Assembly (NCBI GenBank): GCA_037447655.1
Contig: JBBHKE010003239.1
Coordinates: 83,990 to 127,339, forward strand
Source of the DNA: Zygnema cylindricum
Taxonomy: Eukaryota > Streptophyta > Zygnematophyceae > Zygnematales > Zygnemataceae
Direction of reading: 5' to 3'
DNA length: 43,350 nucleotides
Positions 41,196 through 43,350 of this stretch are shown one piece after another. Position numbers and translations under genes: made by a program. The notes below the pieces were generated by a model, which saw only the letters and a list, made by a program, of their open reading frames with translations, was not told the origin of the DNA and ran no database searches. The first letter of the stretch is position 1. Every line of letters begins with the position of its first letter.

Positions 41196-41844
41196 TGTAA
41201 GCTACCGCTGAGTGTTCACCGTTTAATGCTATCTGAGTGGCCTCTTCCTCTAAGATATAAGCTTGAGCTACAACTATATTCCATTTACTCTTCTCTAACC
41301 TCTTTAACTTTTCCGCGGCTCCTTTATATTCCGTAGGAAGCCCTCTCATTAGAATCATAGCTTGATGATAGGGAGGAAAATTCACCCCCGGAACATGCAT
41401 TTTCCGACAAAAGAAATTTCAAGCCGTTACAATATGAGTTCATATCCCCCCAGCACACTTATAATCCCAAATATTTCCAGCAGTTATAACCTCATTCTGC
41501 TCACTAGCTAGGACATAAGCTTCTTTCAAAGCCTTCCATATTTCAGATGCCGTAGAGATATTGATATATGTCATGTTCAAATCTTCTGACAAGAGTAATT
41601 TAAAAACATGCAAAGCATCCCCATTTTTCTTATCAAAATCCGGATCCGTATCCGGAAGAACACCGGGAACCACATCATATAATTTCACTTGCTTAAGGTA
41701 AGACTTAGTTAAATCCGCCCAATAAAAATACTTTTGCCCATTGAACACCGGGATCCGTGGGGCTGGGCCCGTGATCTGTTGTCGTGAGGCAATTGGTGCC
41801 CCTGAAGAAGAAGAAGAAGCACCGACAGTTGCTATATTAGTCAA
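41170..41844 (-). pseudogene. family-3 Gag
   Basis: Starts within the LTR (ATG in the other LTR copy, ATA here) as an Ala/Ser-rich stretch, then ITGPAPRIPVFNGQKYFYWA, matching the GPPSRVPTLNGSGF start of family 1. The capsid region shows YINISTASEIWKALKEAYVL and MILMRGLPTEYKGAAEKLKR. A frame break lies near 41401-41440. Confidence 0.82.
41760..41775 (-). promoter_or_regulatory. probable half-tRNA primer site of family 3
   Basis: GATCACGGGCCCAGCC directly follows the LTR end ACAACA. It resembles the initiator tRNA-Met anticodon-loop complement GGTTATGGGCCCA, with mismatches in the first half. The position equivalent to the primer-site ATG is ACG, still in the Gag frame. Confidence 0.5.
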
Positions 41845-42079
41845 TACACAAAGAGAGAACTCTCACAAAAGCTCACAAAAGACCAACTTCACAATGAAGC
41901 TCCAAGCAAACCACACACACCCTAGGTCTGCAAATTTTCCACGTTGTGGATTTTACAATAAAAAAACCACAAGCAAAATTTCTTTCTACTATAAATAAGC
42001 ATGCACACAAAACGACTGAGTCCGAAATATCTTTCTCACACACGAGATATAGAGAGGACTAAAGGTTTCCAAAACAACG
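41776..42079 (-). repeat. family-3 internal (5') LTR, shortened
   Basis: 304 bp. Both ends align with 36909-37640, but a central ~430 bp is absent. It ends CGACAACA on the minus strand and borders a polypurine tract at 42080. Confidence 0.82.
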
Positions 42080-42427
42080 CTCCCCTAAACCTTTAGACTC
42101 TCTCAGCCACTAAGTCCACACTCCTCTCTACAAAACTTCAATTTAGGTGTCGGTAAAGCTTTAGTCGTCATATCGGCTACCATCATCTCATCCGGCAAGT
42201 AATTGAGTTTCAAAATTCTGTTCATCACCTTCTCTCTCACAAAATGCAAATTGATATCAATGTGCTAGCTTTTGGAAAGATGACTCAGGTTAGATGCAAT
42301 CGCAATAGCTGCCTGGTTATCACACCACACTATTTGAGGTCCGGATTGCATAAAATGAAGTTCTTGAAAAAGAGAATTTACCCACAGTAACTCCTTGACA
42401 GCTGAGCTTGCCGCCATATATTCAACA
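42080..42427 (-). pseudogene. tandem RNase H fragment of family 3
   Basis: Repeats 37641-37985 with small differences: YMAASSAVKELLWVNSLFQE..., WCDNQAAIAIAS, LHFVREKVMNRIL, and the polypurine tract. It ends abruptly in TTCAACA at 42427 (TGTTGAA on the minus strand), just before the AATAG duplicate. Confidence 0.85.
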
Positions 42428-42480
42428 AATAGTAGCTGCTTATCAACACTAAAAACAATGAGCGGTGTGGTGGTACATCT
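42428..42480 (-). mobile_element. TACACC-family MITE, right half
   Basis: AATAG then AACACTAAAAACAATGAGCGGTGTGGTG, matching (inverted) the end of 195-397 and completing the half at 36757-36908. Confidence 0.6.
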
Positions 42481-43154
42481 CCCTTTACAAAAAAAATAGT
42501 TCGTTTACCTCTTTTTTTTACTATCATGTCTTTTGCAATCTCTCTTGCCAAATATTTTTTTTCCTCGACTGTCACCTCCCTCAAGAGATTTTTTCATAAT
42601 TATGCGTGTAACTCTCAGATTAATGTTTAACCTCTTATATTAATGTTTATTCTCTCCCAACTCTAAATACTTAGTTACATTTTTTTGACTGTTTTTCTTT
42701 CGACTATGATACTATACAATGAATTACGCAAAAAAGGCAAAGTTTTTATTATATATGCTTAAAGAAAAATTCTTAGTGTTTCACATGGAATGTCAATTAG
42801 CAAAAAACACATTGTGATAGCCAAAAAAAAAACAAACATTCTTTTGTATTATCAAGTATAGAAATAAACAAATCACAACAAAGAAATCCTCGTCCTAATT
42901 TCGACCCTATTATACAAATTCTCAACCTCAAACTTAAAAGTTACACAAAATCGATAAATCTAAATTTGGTATAAATACTTCGTCTTTAATAAATAAACAT
43001 TCTGGTTAATAAAAAAAAGATAAACTCTAGAAAAACTGGGAAATACAACAAAAAAATCAAAGAAACAAATAACAATATAACTAATTCTAAAAAAATTAGA
43101 ATAATTGGAAAACATAACAAATCAAATAACTATTTGTTTAAAGTTCTGGTTGGA
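42481..43154. other. AT-rich, no gene seen
   Basis: No coding signal. It could contain the 3' untranslated part and terminal repeat of the hAT element whose transposase end lies at 43155-43349, but I could not identify the terminus. Confidence 0.45.
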
Positions 43155-43350
43155 TCAAACACACAAAATATCACTAACAATTGAAGCCGCTAGTGAGCTC
43201 CTTTTTTTTGTGACCGTGTTCTCGGCATCCGAACAATTGCATTCGGACATGGAGTTAGATGCCGGAATAGCTACAATGGATCTAGTGACACAAGCTAGAA
43301 TAGGAAACCCTCCATCTTTCGCACGTACACTCGATTTTTTTTCCACCATT
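43155..43350 (-). pseudogene. hAT transposase C-terminal (dimerisation) fragment
   Basis: The minus-strand frame runs off the right edge and reads FPILACVTRSIVAIPASNSM followed by SECNCSDAENTVTKKRSSLAASIVSDILCV. This is the signature of the hAT C-terminal dimerisation domain (FPxLxxxARxxLAIPAsSxxSERxFSxAGxxVxxKRxxL). SEC replaces the usual SER and DAEN the usual AGN, changes consistent with decay, and the segment just upstream (about 43310) may be frameshifted. The catalytic region would lie beyond the window. Confidence 0.85.

Larger units (their letters stand above)
36909..42427 (-). mobile_element. third copia element (family 3) with a tandem partial second unit
   Basis: Order from the right on the minus strand: RNase H 3' piece (42080-42427), LTR (41776-42079), gag, protease, integrase, RT, RNase H, polypurine tract, LTR (36909-37640). 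AATAG occurs on both outer sides (36904-36908 and 42428-42432), and the flanks are two halves of one MITE. The whole composite therefore appears to be a single insertion. It is distantly related to family 1, with the same PPT/LTR junction and Gag start pattern. Multiple stops and frameshifts, and a catalytic Asp lost in integrase. Confidence 0.85.

Overview
The window looks like repeat-dominated nuclear DNA of a plant or plant-like eukaryote. It has no bacterial-type operons, high A+T, long microsatellites, T-rich introns and Ty1/copia elements at several stages of decay. Two primer-binding sites match plant initiator tRNA-Met. One is TGGTATCAGAGC, the tRNA 3' end. The other is GGTTATGGGCCCACC, the anticodon stem-loop. 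The second, half-tRNA mode is unusual for the well-known angiosperm copia lineages, so a bryophyte, lycophyte or streptophyte alga is my weak inference.

Layout. 1-6.5 kb: a possible Ty3/gypsy gag scrap and several terminal-inverted-repeat elements, including an 822-bp hAT-type element with a perfect 8-bp target duplication. 7.3-11.4 kb: a candidate intron-rich host gene on the + strand. Several exon pairs agree in phase and sit beside GTAAGT/GTGAGT donors and T-rich acceptors; two exons contain in-frame TAA/TAG. 12.6-15.3 kb: minisatellites and a 1.5-kb GCT/ACT trinucleotide array. 15.3-24.7 kb: a nest of one copia family. An old + strand element (15323-16240 LTR, deleted interior, second LTR) has its second LTR split by a 6.3-kb minus-strand copy with 5-bp duplication GGACG. 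After the split LTR come another PBS and gag start, then an inverted LTR piece. 24.7-28.4 kb: AT-rich DNA with one possible LysM-like exon. 28.4-33.4 kb: a 5' part of a second copia family (minus) with its LTR head-to-head against a + strand LTR of the same family. 33.7-33.9 kb: another LTR/PBS scrap of the first family. 36.9-42.4 kb: a third copia element (minus), inserted in a small inverted-repeat element and carrying a tandem partial second unit. The right edge holds the C-terminal end of a hAT transposase.

Functionally this is a mobile-element graveyard. All gag-pol regions carry stops or frameshifts, some at homopolymer runs that could be assembly errors. The most unusual signals are: a primer site whose anticodon-complement ATG lies in the gag frame; a tRNA-like, B-box-containing module antisense in the LTR U3; a tandem copia composite flanked by a matching 5-bp duplication; and the unidentified multi-exon gene.
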